Shown here in pieces: positions 1 through 6,276 of a stretch of DNA of 13,572 nt. Every line of letters starts with the position of its first letter. Positions within the stretch are counted from its first letter, which is position 1. Below the pieces are notes generated by a model. The model searched no databases, was not told the DNA's origin, and saw nothing but the letters and a program-made list of their open reading frames with translations. Source of the stretch: Bacteriovoracaceae bacterium (GTDB taxonomy: Bacteria; Bdellovibrionota; Bacteriovoracia; Bacteriovoracales; Bacteriovoracaceae); the NCBI GenBank assembly GCA_007116425.1, contig SKIL01000342.1, positions 1-13,572 of the forward strand, given 5' to 3'. A program made the position numbers and the translations under genes.

Positions 1-528
1 AATATAGAAAGAAAAAGAGTCTTGATACAGGTTAGAGGTTTTTACTTTTTGGTTAAAGCCAGTTCTAGCGGTGATTGAAATATCAATTTGTCTTTCTAGG
101 AGTTGTCTTAAGATTTCTCTGGTTCGCCCAGTAGAGATTAATATTTTTATTTCAGGATATTTTTTTCTAAGACTAAGAAAAATCTCAGGCCATAGGTATC
201 TTGCAATTGAGTCATAAACTCCGACCTTTATGGTCCCCTTTGGTTGCTTCGGATTTTTATCCAGGTTTGCTGAAAGCTCATCAGCTTGACGGAAAATTTC
301 ATGAACAAATTCCAGAAGAACTTCGCCCTTGTGAGTTAAACGCACACCTCTTGGGTGGCGGTCAAATATTTTAATATTTAGGATTTTTTCAAGCTGTGAA
401 ACTTTAAATGATAAACTTGGTTGGGAAATATTTATTTCTTCGGCCGCCTTTTTAAAACTTCCCCACTTCGCAATGACTCCAACGCTGGTGATTTTTTCTA
501 AGTGATCTAAAATAAGTGTTCTGTTCAT
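1..528 (-). CDS. LysR-family transcriptional regulator, 3' end cut by window edge
   Basis: This reading frame starts with ATG at 526-528 and stays open for 176 codons to the left edge, so only the N-terminal half to two thirds is present. Residues 5-65 form the LysR winged helix-turn-helix: GSFKKAAEE (23-31), then SQPSLSFKVSQLE (35-47) as recognition helix, then the wing with FDR and GVRLTHKGE (61-69). From about residue 98 (GTIKVGVYDS) the periplasmic-binding-protein-like effector domain begins. LysR proteins bind DNA as tetramers and change activity on binding a small ligand. The ligand cannot be read from this fragment. The gene is divergent from the secreted protein gene at 666, with dyads between them that suggest autoregulation. 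No Shine-Dalgarno is visible before the ATG; the start is chosen because the HTH begins at the normal distance from it. Family assignment is firm, specificity unknown. Confidence 0.93.
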   Translation of the reverse strand, partial: MNRTLILDHLEKITSVGVIAKWGSFKKAAEEINISQPSLSFKVSQLEKILNIKIFDRHPRGVRLTHKGEVLLEFVHEIFRQADELSANLDKNPKQPKGTIKVGVYDSIARYLWPEIFLSLRKKYPEIKILISTGRTREILRQLLERQIDISITARTGFNQKVKTSNLYQDSFSFYI

Positions 529-533
529 AGACT

Positions 534-556
534 TGATATAGATTTAATCTATATCA
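534..556. promoter_or_regulatory. Perfect 11-bp-arm palindrome, probable LysR operator
   Basis: The arms TGATATAGATT and AATCTATATCA are exact reverse complements around one central T. The core ATAGATTTAATCTAT (538-552) contains the T-N11-A dyad typical of LysR-type regulators and also matches the ATAG-N7-CTAT half-element known for OxyR. It sits 5 bases upstream of the LysR start codon, over the predicted promoter, which is the usual place for an autoregulatory site. Binding by this regulator is inferred. Confidence 0.65.
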
Positions 557-564
557 CATGTCAA
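535..564 (-). promoter_or_regulatory. Predicted sigma70-type promoter of the LysR gene
   Basis: On the minus strand a perfect TTGACA -35 box (559-564) is followed after 18 bases by TATATC (535-540) as the best -10 candidate. Transcription would begin within a few bases of the ATG at 528, giving a very short or absent leader, which agrees with the missing Shine-Dalgarno. The spacer and -10 are covered by the dyad at 534-556, so protein bound there should block this promoter. The -10 match is only 4 of 6. Confidence 0.5.
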
Positions 565-570
565 ATATTT

Positions 571-589
571 ATAGGTTACATCTAACCTA
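571..589. promoter_or_regulatory. Second, weaker LysR-like dyad
   Basis: ATAGGTTACATCTAA (571-585) repeats the ATAG-n-T-nnn-A-n-CTA pattern of the palindrome at 538-552, starting 33 bases further on. It overlaps a separate dyad, TAGGTTA / TAACCTA (572-578 and 583-589). Two related sites between divergent genes fit the recognition-site plus activation-site layout of LysR regulation. A weak rightward promoter (TTACAT 576-581, CATATT 598-603) for the gene at 666 would overlap it. Confidence 0.4.
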
Positions 590-611
590 GATTCAGGCAT
601 ATTTCATCCTG

Positions 612-621
612 TAAGGCCTTA
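612..621. repeat. 10-bp perfect palindrome TAAGGCCTTA
   Basis: A self-complementary decamer lies in the leader of the secreted protein gene at 666, about 45 bases before its start. It may be a small protein-binding site or chance; nothing else supports a role. Confidence 0.25.
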
Positions 622-665
622 AGGGGCTCTGCGTTGTTTTTGACTGAACTTTAAAGGGGTTTTCT

Positions 666-1244
666 ATGAAAAAGAAATTATTACTAGTATCCATGTTTTG
701 TAGCTTAAGTGTTTTATTCGGTTCTCAGTTGGCGATGGCCAACTCTGACGAAGTTGAACGTCCATCAAGTTATCAATTTCAACTTAATGCAGATGAAATC
801 GTCGAGTTCTATTCATTTGAAATGATGGAGTTAATTAGCTTTTTAGATATAAACGTTTCTGATTGCCGAGATCAAAGAGGCGTTAGAGTTACAGCTCCTG
901 CTGAATTTTTTGTAAAAAATGGTAGATCGTCACAGGATGTAGACTTACAAAATACTTCCGTTGAGGGACGATTTCATTTTCGTAATTCTGTTAATTGCAC
1001 GAGAGAAGCGATGCAAAGAGAGCTAATGTTTATCTTTTCTGAGGGTGCATATGTTGAATACTCTAGTCACCGTCCCATGGTCGAAAATGAGGTTTGTGGA
1101 ACATTTGGAGGGGGATGTCGTTGGATTAGACGCCCTGCCCCTTACAAAGAGCATAGGCTTAATTTTGAGGCCCTTAATGAGTCTGATCTTCCAAGGAGTG
1201 TTGATCAAATTAATTTAAGAATAGAGTTTAAAGCTCAAAACTAA
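666..1244 (+). CDS. Small secreted protein of unknown function
   Basis: The 192-residue product begins with a clear Sec signal peptide: MKKK n-region, hydrophobic core to about residue 22, and probable cleavage after AMA at 26. The mature protein of about 166 residues has four cysteines (67, 111, 144, 151), enough for two disulfide bonds in the periplasm or outside the cell, and a basic CRWIRRP stretch at 151-157. A purine-rich AAAGGGG lies 7 to 8 bases before the ATG. I do not recognise a family. It is divergent from the LysR gene and could be its target; the two dyads between them support that but do not prove it. The di-heme protein gene follows about 140 bases downstream in the same direction, with its own possible promoter. 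Confidence 0.85.
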   Translation: MKKKLLLVSMFCSLSVLFGSQLAMANSDEVERPSSYQFQLNADEIVEFYSFEMMELISFLDINVSDCRDQRGVRVTAPAEFFVKNGRSSQDVDLQNTSVEGRFHFRNSVNCTREAMQRELMFIFSEGAYVEYSSHRPMVENEVCGTFGGGCRWIRRPAPYKEHRLNFEALNESDLPRSVDQINLRIEFKAQN

Positions 1245-1320
1245 GACCGACTTCAAAGTCAGCTGCATAAGTTCGCTTGTGCAACTGATAAATATCACCG
1301 TTTCTAATAAGGTAATGTAC

Positions 1321-1350
1321 TTGCGCAATATCTTTTAAGAGGCATACGAT
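1321..1350 (+). promoter_or_regulatory. Candidate promoter of the di-heme protein gene
   Basis: TTGCGC (1321-1326) and TACGAT (1345-1350) are separated by 18 bases, ending about 33 bases before the preferred start codon. Each box matches the sigma70 consensus at four positions. It would make the di-heme gene independent of the secreted protein gene upstream. Confidence 0.4.
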
Positions 1351-1382
1351 TAAGATGGTTGCATTATTAAATGGGAGTAATG

Positions 1383-2681
1383 ATGATATCTCATAAAATC
1401 GCCATCTTGATCGCCGCTCTTTTTTTGAGCTTTCATGTACAGGCAAACTCAGAAATTGACCTCAAGTTACAGGATTATATTTCTGAATTTAATTTAAATG
1501 TCCCTATACAAAACTCTGAGATCATTCGCCCTCTTTTTGTGCTCGGTCAGCAGCTTTTTCACTCTCAAGCTCTTTCTCTTGCAAATGATATTTCATGTGC
1601 TCACTGCCATAATGGTATGAATGGAACTGGTGATGGACTTCCTTTTTCGATTGGAACAGGCGCTCTTGGGAGTATTGGCTCTCGGGTTCAGGGTGAGGCG
1701 GGAGTCACTCGTCGCCATTCTCCATCATTGTGGAATTTAGGAGCAGAGGATGTTGAGTTTCTTTTTTGGGATGGGCGAGTAGGATTTCATCAAAATGCTC
1801 ATGGACAAAATTATATCACCTCACCCTCACGTTTTATAAACGGTCTAGATCCTCTTTTATCATTTATTACGCTTAATCTGGTTGATGCGCTTGCTGTGCA
1901 ATCAATTTTTCCAGTCATTAACTCTGTCGAAATGACGGGGGAAGGGTATGAAAACTATGAGGAAGACATTCTTTGGGAAATGATTACAGAGAATGTGTTT
2001 AATTCATCAGCAGCAGATATGCCGACACTTTTTCGCATGGCCTTCCCTGGAGTTGAAAATTATAATATCGGGCATATAGCTTTATCATTGTCGCATTTTC
2101 AAAAGCATCAGTTTTTTGTGGATGATACTCCTTGGGATGATTATTTGCGTGGTGATATTTACGCTATGTCTGAAAGAGAAAAGCGTGGGGCACTCTTATT
2201 TATGGAAAAGGCCCAGTGTATTCAATGTCATAGCGGAAATCGTTTTTCTGATAATAGCTTTCATAATATATTAATTGCGGATATTGGAGTGGGTGAAGCA
2301 CCGAATGATAGGGGGCGCTTTGAAGTAACGAATGATCGAAGAGATAGCTATGCTTTTCTTACACCAGGACTTCGAAATATTTCTCTATCACCACCTTATA
2401 TGCATAATGGTCTTTTTGTAACCCTTGAAGAGGTTGTTGAGCATTATGATCATCCGATGAGGACTCTCATGCACTATCAAACGGATCTGTTGAATGATCG
2501 CTATGGTCGCTTTTATAACCGGCCAATAGTTCGATCTTGGGATCGAGATCAAATCTGGGAGCAGAGACAAACTCGTTCAGATAATTTGCCGATGCGCCTC
2601 TTCTTAACGACGCAAGAAAAGGCCGATCTTGTGACTTTTATGAGAGAGTCCCTGACATCCAAAAGGTGGAGAAATCGCTAG
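1383..2681 (+). CDS. Periplasmic di-heme cytochrome c peroxidase / MauG-family protein
   Basis: The product has a signal peptide (cleavage near HVQA|NSE, residue 21) and two c-type heme motifs: CAHCH at 72-76 and CIQCH at 279-283. Between them are family signatures SPSLWN, WDGR (129-132) and EM (183-184); after them come TPGLRN and PYMHNG (338-343). These identify the COG1858 di-heme peroxidase/MauG family, which reduces hydrogen peroxide or uses high-valent heme to oxidise protein or small substrates in the periplasm. At the position where classical peroxidases carry an axial Met, my alignment puts Tyr355 (VVEHYD), as in MauG. About 50 residues follow before the final helix, longer than usual. 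ATGs at 1371, 1380 and 1383 are in frame; GGGAG at 1373-1377 is best spaced for 1383, giving 432 residues. Peroxidase versus other oxidase activity cannot be decided here. Confidence 0.9.
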   Translation: MISHKIAILIAALFLSFHVQANSEIDLKLQDYISEFNLNVPIQNSEIIRPLFVLGQQLFHSQALSLANDISCAHCHNGMNGTGDGLPFSIGTGALGSIGSRVQGEAGVTRRHSPSLWNLGAEDVEFLFWDGRVGFHQNAHGQNYITSPSRFINGLDPLLSFITLNLVDALAVQSIFPVINSVEMTGEGYENYEEDILWEMITENVFNSSAADMPTLFRMAFPGVENYNIGHIALSLSHFQKHQFFVDDTPWDDYLRGDIYAMSEREKRGALLFMEKAQCIQCHSGNRFSDNSFHNILIADIGVGEAPNDRGRFEVTNDRRDSYAFLTPGLRNISLSPPYMHNGLFVTLEEVVEHYDHPMRTLMHYQTDLLNDRYGRFYNRPIVRSWDRDQIWEQRQTRSDNLPMRLFLTTQEKADLVTFMRESLTSKRWRNR

Positions 2682-2726
2682 GTGTCTTTACGTCGACAGT
2701 TGGGATGAGTGTCAGCATCTTAAGGA

Positions 2727-2746
2727 TGCCCCACATGAGTGGGGCA
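2727..2746. terminator. Strong hairpin between convergent genes, no U-tract
   Basis: TGCCCCAC and GTGGGGCA pair perfectly around an ATGA loop, 46 bases past the di-heme gene stop and 23 before the end of the opposing gene. Six A residues follow (2746-2751) where a rho-independent terminator reading rightward would need T, and no T-run follows on the other strand. A competing stem GCATC/GATGC (2715-2719 and 2725-2729) overlaps its left arm. It probably protects or ends transcripts, but is not a canonical intrinsic terminator. Confidence 0.4.
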
Positions 2747-2768
2747 AAAAATAGGGAGGAGAAACTCG

Positions 2769-3266
2769 CTAATAACGTTTTTCTATTCTTGCCTCAATGC
2801 GGCCACGTGAAGAATTATTCCAAAACTCTTCATATTCATAGCCTACGAGCTCGAAATCTTTATTGAGCCAAAGTACAAAATCATCCTTGAGATTTCCTCT
2901 CCAGTCTAGATCAGGAAATGCTACCTTATAAACTTCATTTCCTCTTAAAGCTCTTACTTGCTGACTGTCGATTTCTCTTTCTAAAGTTTTATATGAGATT
3001 GTAATGCCAACATTTCTACCAGTTGGTGGATAATAGAAGGTAAACGAAGCTCCGTTTTTAACCCTTCCTTCCCAATCTATAAGCACTGAAAGACCTCTCG
3101 CATCCCCAACTGAAGATAGTTGAACATATCCGCCCGGCCATAAATACGTAGCTGCTGAGGTTGGGCCTACAACTCTTGCCTCACTTGTAGGTATGCTCAA
3201 AAAATTTAAAGTTCCAATAATCCCAAAAAATAAAAAAGTCGTCTTCATCAAGTTTGTAATCATCAT
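2769..3266 (-). CDS. Small exported protein of unknown function
   Basis: The 165-residue product starts MMITNLMKTT with a hydrophobic stretch (9-25) and a likely signal peptidase site near SEA at 28-30. The mature part has no cysteine and looks strand-rich, with charged motifs RNVGITISYK and a very charged C-terminus. AAGGAAAG just upstream of the start is a good ribosome binding site; ATG codons 1 and 2 are equally possible starts. It lies 44 bases after the exported-protein gene at 3311-3787 on the same strand, so the two are probably co-transcribed. It ends tail-to-tail with the di-heme gene. I do not recognise a family and infer only export. Confidence 0.8.
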   Translation of the reverse strand: MMITNLMKTTFLFFGIIGTLNFLSIPTSEARVVGPTSAATYLWPGGYVQLSSVGDARGLSVLIDWEGRVKNGASFTFYYPPTGRNVGITISYKTLEREIDSQQVRALRGNEVYKVAFPDLDWRGNLKDDFVLWLNKDFELVGYEYEEFWNNSSRGRIEARIEKRY

Positions 3267-3310
3267 TTCTTTCCTTATATTGGCCAGTGATTGCGCCTCT
3301 TGTTTTCGGT

Positions 3311-3787
3311 CTAGTTACTGTAATCTCTTTGACAAGACATTGTGATATCCACGAAATCGTCTGGTTCGTCTGTGTTAATCGAAATAGTTAACCTCTTGAG
3401 GTCGCCCGGGGGGTTATTTCCCCTGATGACAAGTTCCTCAAAATCAGAACCTAAACTCCATTTTGCCTCAAAGCTATAAGTCAGTCGCTCTTGAGGTCTA
3501 TCCCAAGAAAAACTGGTTACCTTGAGCTCAAGGCCGGTAGGTTCAATATTAAAAGGGGGGGTGTTTGGACTTTTAGTGGTCATCCACACCCGAGCTGGAA
3601 CCACCCTTCCTCTATCTACCATGGGCATTTTTATGGATATTCCACCATGCCAATCCTCATCATCTGTAAGACAGTGGAGATCTGCCTCGACTTCGGTTTC
3701 AAACGGAAAATCATAATCAAAAGCAAGAGCATCTGCCCCATAACCGACAATTCCTGCAACAAAAAGTCTCGTGAATACTTGAAGCAT
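3311..3787 (-). CDS. Small exported protein of unknown function
   Basis: The 158-residue product opens with a signal peptide (MLQVFTRLFVAG...) with likely cleavage after ALA at 22. The mature protein is acidic at its start (FDYDFPFETEVEAD) and has two cysteines, C39 and one in MSC near the C-terminus, which could form a single disulfide. GGAGG sits 6 bases before the ATG, a strong ribosome binding site. It is the first gene of a likely two-gene leftward unit with 2769-3266. A seven-G tract (3555-3561) and a six-G tract (3408-3413) lie inside the gene; the former encodes a Pro-Pro pair. No family is recognised. Confidence 0.82.
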   Translation of the reverse strand: MLQVFTRLFVAGIVGYGADALAFDYDFPFETEVEADLHCLTDDEDWHGGISIKMPMVDRGRVVPARVWMTTKSPNTPPFNIEPTGLELKVTSFSWDRPQERLTYSFEAKWSLGSDFEELVIRGNNPPGDLKRLTISINTDEPDDFVDITMSCQRDYSN

Positions 3788-3813
3788 GGAATACCTCCAT
3801 TCCTTTTAAGCTG

Positions 3814-3819
3814 TGTATA
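3814..3819 (-). promoter_or_regulatory. Candidate -10 box for the exported-protein pair
   Basis: Reading leftward, TATACA lies 26 bases before the start codon at 3787, leaving room for a short leader with the GGAGG site. No convincing -35 is visible 16-18 bases upstream, so support is weak. Confidence 0.3.
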
Positions 3820-3953
3820 GACTTTTTAAGTTGCAATTGAGGGTTAAGTAAAGATGAATGGATAAGCCTGTAAAAAGAACATACCTATCCGGGTCCCTAT
3901 CATATTTGTGCATCTTTGTTGAGGACTCTTTGATATTTCGGCCTGATTAAAAA

Positions 3954-3984
3954 TTGACATAAAAATGCTTTTTTTATGTAGATT
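3954..3984 (+). promoter_or_regulatory. Promoter with embedded palindrome before the methyltransferase gene
   Basis: A perfect TTGACA (3954-3959) is followed by -10 candidates TGTAGA (3977-3982, spacer 17) or TAGATT (3979-3984, spacer 19). Inside lies an exact inverted repeat: ACATAAAAA (3957-3965) and TTTTTATGT (3971-3979) around TGCTT. A dimeric repressor bound there would cover both promoter boxes. The implied transcription start near 3990 lies past the upstream ATG at 3965, arguing that this ATG is not used. Confidence 0.5.
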
Positions 3985-3991
3985 TTTTAAT

Positions 3992-4648
3992 ATGATGATG
4001 ACTATGGAAATGTCACAAATCCCTTTTTCGGAAGCATGCGAAAGAAATAAAGAACCTATTCGTGAAGTTCTCTTAAAGTATTTAAGGCGAGGACATCTCT
4101 TAGAGATGGGGTTTGGTACTGCTCAGCATGCGTTTTATTTTGCAAACCAATTTCCAAATATTAAATGGTTTGCGAGTGATGTTGCAGAAAATCAGCATAC
4201 ATTCATTCAACGGCAAAATCAAACCAAAGAGCTACCTCCAAATCTCTGGGGGCCTCTTGAATTAAGGGCAAGATTTGATAAGACGTTAAGTGAACAACTT
4301 TCTCCTCAGCTGTCTCAAATTAATTACTCTTCTAAGTTTGATTATTTTTTTACGGCCAACACCCTCCATATCATGAGTTTAGAAGAAGTCGAGATTTTCT
4401 GCCAACAAGTACATGAGATTCTTAGTACTGGTGCACTTTTATTTTTTTATGGGCCATTTAAATTTAGGGGTGAGTTTACTTCAGTAAGTAATGCTAACTT
4501 TGATCAAAATCTCCGATCACGAGGTGTCGGCTCTTGTATTAAAGATTTTGAATGGATTCGCGATATCTTAAAAAATCATAAGATAGAATTCTCTGAGCGA
4601 AATGATCTTCCCGCCAACAATCAATTACTAGTTTTTCGTTCGTCCTAA
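3992..4648 (+). CDS. DUF938 family SAM-dependent methyltransferase
   Basis: The product matches the DUF938 class I methyltransferase pattern along its length: ERNKEP (17-22), the SAM-binding motif I LLEMGFGTAQH (36-46), acidic motif SDV (62-64), NTLHIMS (123-129), YGPF (153-156), SNANFDQNLRSR (166-177) and the terminal LPANNQLLVFR. The size, 218 residues, is normal for the family. It is cytoplasmic and transfers a methyl group from S-adenosylmethionine; the family's substrate is not established. Motif I reads GFGT rather than the common GxGxG form. The frame extends up to an ATG at 3965, but that codon lies inside the predicted promoter. ATGs at 3992, 3995, 3998, 4004 and 4010 follow, none with a Shine-Dalgarno, so initiation is probably leaderless or nearly so. 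I chose 3992, with 4004 or 4010 also plausible. Confidence 0.88.
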   Translation: MMMTMEMSQIPFSEACERNKEPIREVLLKYLRRGHLLEMGFGTAQHAFYFANQFPNIKWFASDVAENQHTFIQRQNQTKELPPNLWGPLELRARFDKTLSEQLSPQLSQINYSSKFDYFFTANTLHIMSLEEVEIFCQQVHEILSTGALLFFYGPFKFRGEFTSVSNANFDQNLRSRGVGSCIKDFEWIRDILKNHKIEFSERNDLPANNQLLVFRSS

Positions 4649-4650
4649 AG

Positions 4651-4709
4651 ACAGGAATATTTTACGGAGAGTAAAATGCTGGAGCATCAGGCCCAAGAGG
4701 CATTCCTGT
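4651..4709. repeat. Nested inverted repeats at a convergent gene junction
   Basis: ATTTTAC / GTAAAAT (4659-4665 and 4671-4677, loop GGAGA) covers the transporter's stop codon and lies 11 bases past the methyltransferase stop. An outer pair, ACAGGAAT (4651-4658) and ATTCCTGT (4702-4709), encloses it. The stems are AT-rich and lack a clear U-tract, so a bidirectional terminator is possible but weakly supported. Confidence 0.3.
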
Positions 4710-6191
4710 TAATAACCATATTCCTAACATTATTGACCATGTGAGACCAAAGGCAATCGAGTAGGGAAGCATGGTTGAAATAAGTGTTCCAATTCCTATT
4801 TTTGGATCATATTTTTTTGCAAAAGCAATAATGATCGGAAAGTAGGGAAGAAGTGGAGAAATAATATTCGTGACTGAGTCACCGACTCTGTACACATTTT
4901 GTACAACTTCAGGTGAAAAGCCCATGAGCATAAACATGGGGATAAAGACGGGACCCATAATCGCCCACTTTGCTGAGGCACTCCCAATAAAAATATTAAT
5001 CGTCCCCGTCACAAACATAAATCCTATCATGAGAGGAATTCCTGTAAGCCCAATCCACTCTAGAAAATTGGCACCTTTGATGGCAATGACTAGCCCCATA
5101 TTGGACCAATTGAATAAGGTCACAAATTGAGCAGCAACGAAAGAGAGAATAATATAGCCGCCCATTGTGGCCATATATTCATTAGTCATTCCCACGGCAT
5201 CCTTATCACTCTTGATAGTTCCTGCAACAACACCATATGAAAGTCCGCAAAAAAGAAAAAGAAACATAATGAGAGGAACTAAACTTCCATAGAAAGGATC
5301 TAAACTCCCCTCCGCTCCTCGAAGCAGGCCATTCTCTGGAATGCTCATAACTGCCACAAGAATAAGGGATAAAATAAAGACTATCGCAGCAACAACAAGA
5401 CCTTTAGACTGTTCACTGGAAATCGCTTTGAGTTGATTGTTTGAAGAATCAGAGATTTGTACTCCTAAGCTTTTTGGATCCCATTCTCCTAACCGTGGTT
5501 CAACAATTTTATCTGTTATTATTGTCCCCACGAAAGTCAGAATAAAAGTTGAAACAACCATGAAGTAATAGTTGGCCGTGGGATGGACAATATAATTTGG
5601 GTCGATGATTTGTGCCGATGTCGTAGAGAGCCCTGATAAGAGTGGATCCAAAGAAGTTAGTAGAAGATTAGCACTGAACCCAGCAGAAACGCCCGCAAAG
5701 GCCGCGGCCAAACCGGCGAGAGGGTGCCGTCCAAAGCCAGCGAATAAAACTGCACCTAGAGGGGTGAGGACAATATAACCAGCATCAGCGGCCATTGAGC
5801 TTGTAATTCCACCAAATACCAGTGTGGCGGTGAGTGCACTTGGAGGAACAGCTGTAACAAACTTTTTTAATGCCGTGTCAATTAAACCGGAACGTTCGGC
5901 AACACCAATCCCAATGACTGTGACTAAAACCATTCCGAGTGGAGGGAAGTTGGCAAAGTTCATTGTCATCTCTGTAAAAATTCGTTGAAAATAATCTTTA
6001 GAAAGTAAATTCGTCACAAGTACGGGCCCTTGATTGGCCGGGTGAATTGCTCCTACTCCAACCCATGAGAAAATTCCTGAAATAACCAAAATTCCCAGAG
6101 TTAGAATGATAAAAATGGTGACGGGGTCTGGCAAACGGTTCCCAACGCGCTCCACTATATCGAGTCCACGATCGACGATTTTTGCTAGCAT
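4662..6191 (-). CDS. abgT: AbgT-family transporter
   Basis: The 509-residue product is a polytopic inner-membrane protein with about ten to twelve hydrophobic segments, matching the AbgT family (about 510 residues; E. coli AbgT, Neisseria MtrF). The N-terminus DRGLDIVERVGNRLPDPVT is characteristic. So are ITSSMAADAGYIVLTPLGA, INIFIGSASAKWAIMGPVF and GDSVTNIISPLLPYFP, which line the substrate pathway in known structures. Family members import p-aminobenzoyl-glutamate or export sulfonamides and folate-related compounds using an ion gradient. No abgA/abgB hydrolase genes lie alongside, so the substrate is open. AGGAC lies about 8 bases before the ATG. The gene is divergent from the pirin gene and ends against the methyltransferase gene. 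Confidence 0.95.
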   Translation of the reverse strand: MLAKIVDRGLDIVERVGNRLPDPVTIFIILTLGILVISGIFSWVGVGAIHPANQGPVLVTNLLSKDYFQRIFTEMTMNFANFPPLGMVLVTVIGIGVAERSGLIDTALKKFVTAVPPSALTATLVFGGITSSMAADAGYIVLTPLGAVLFAGFGRHPLAGLAAAFAGVSAGFSANLLLTSLDPLLSGLSTTSAQIIDPNYIVHPTANYYFMVVSTFILTFVGTIITDKIVEPRLGEWDPKSLGVQISDSSNNQLKAISSEQSKGLVVAAIVFILSLILVAVMSIPENGLLRGAEGSLDPFYGSLVPLIMFLFLFCGLSYGVVAGTIKSDKDAVGMTNEYMATMGGYIILSFVAAQFVTLFNWSNMGLVIAIKGANFLEWIGLTGIPLMIGFMFVTGTINIFIGSASAKWAIMGPVFIPMFMLMGFSPEVVQNVYRVGDSVTNIISPLLPYFPIIIAFAKKYDPKIGIGTLISTMLPYSIAFGLTWSIMLGIWLLTGMPLGPDAPAFYSP

Positions 6192-6217
6192 AAAATATGT
6201 CCTATTTCTTAGATTTT

Positions 6218-6238
6218 TCTTATACGAAAAAGTATAGT
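6218..6238. promoter_or_regulatory. Divergent promoter region of transporter and pirin genes
   Basis: The 85-base gap holds a small dyad, TATAC/GTATA (6221-6225 and 6232-6236). -10-like boxes face both ways: TATAGT (6233-6238) rightward, and TATACT (6231-6236) or TATAAG (6218-6223) leftward. No strong -35 is visible for either, so exact starts are uncertain. The shared dyad could allow one regulator to act on both genes. Confidence 0.3.
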
Positions 6239-6276
6239 GAAGATAGTATGTTAATTAAAGCTATTGAGGTGTCTTT

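Noticed and set aside
534..589. Possible naming of the regulator as OxyR because of the ATAG-N7-CTAT site
   Set aside because: The visible protein fragment does not reach the redox-cysteine region, and the pattern also fits the general LysR T-N11-A box.
1249..1260. Short GACTT/AAGTC hairpin after the secreted protein gene
   Set aside because: Only five pairs with a 2-base loop and no T-run; not convincing as a terminator.
1228..1446. Minus-strand open frame across the gap before the di-heme gene
   Set aside because: It overlaps the ends of two supported plus-strand genes, including a signal-peptide region, and its product has no coherent features.
2666..2866. Open frame of 66 codons overlapping the end of the di-heme gene
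   Set aside because: It runs out of frame across the hairpin and into the antisense of the exported protein gene at 2769; no ribosome site and no recognisable product.
3491..3820. Plus-strand open frames opposite the exported-protein gene
   Set aside because: The minus-strand gene has a signal peptide and GGAGG site; the plus-strand frames have neither and are antisense shadows.
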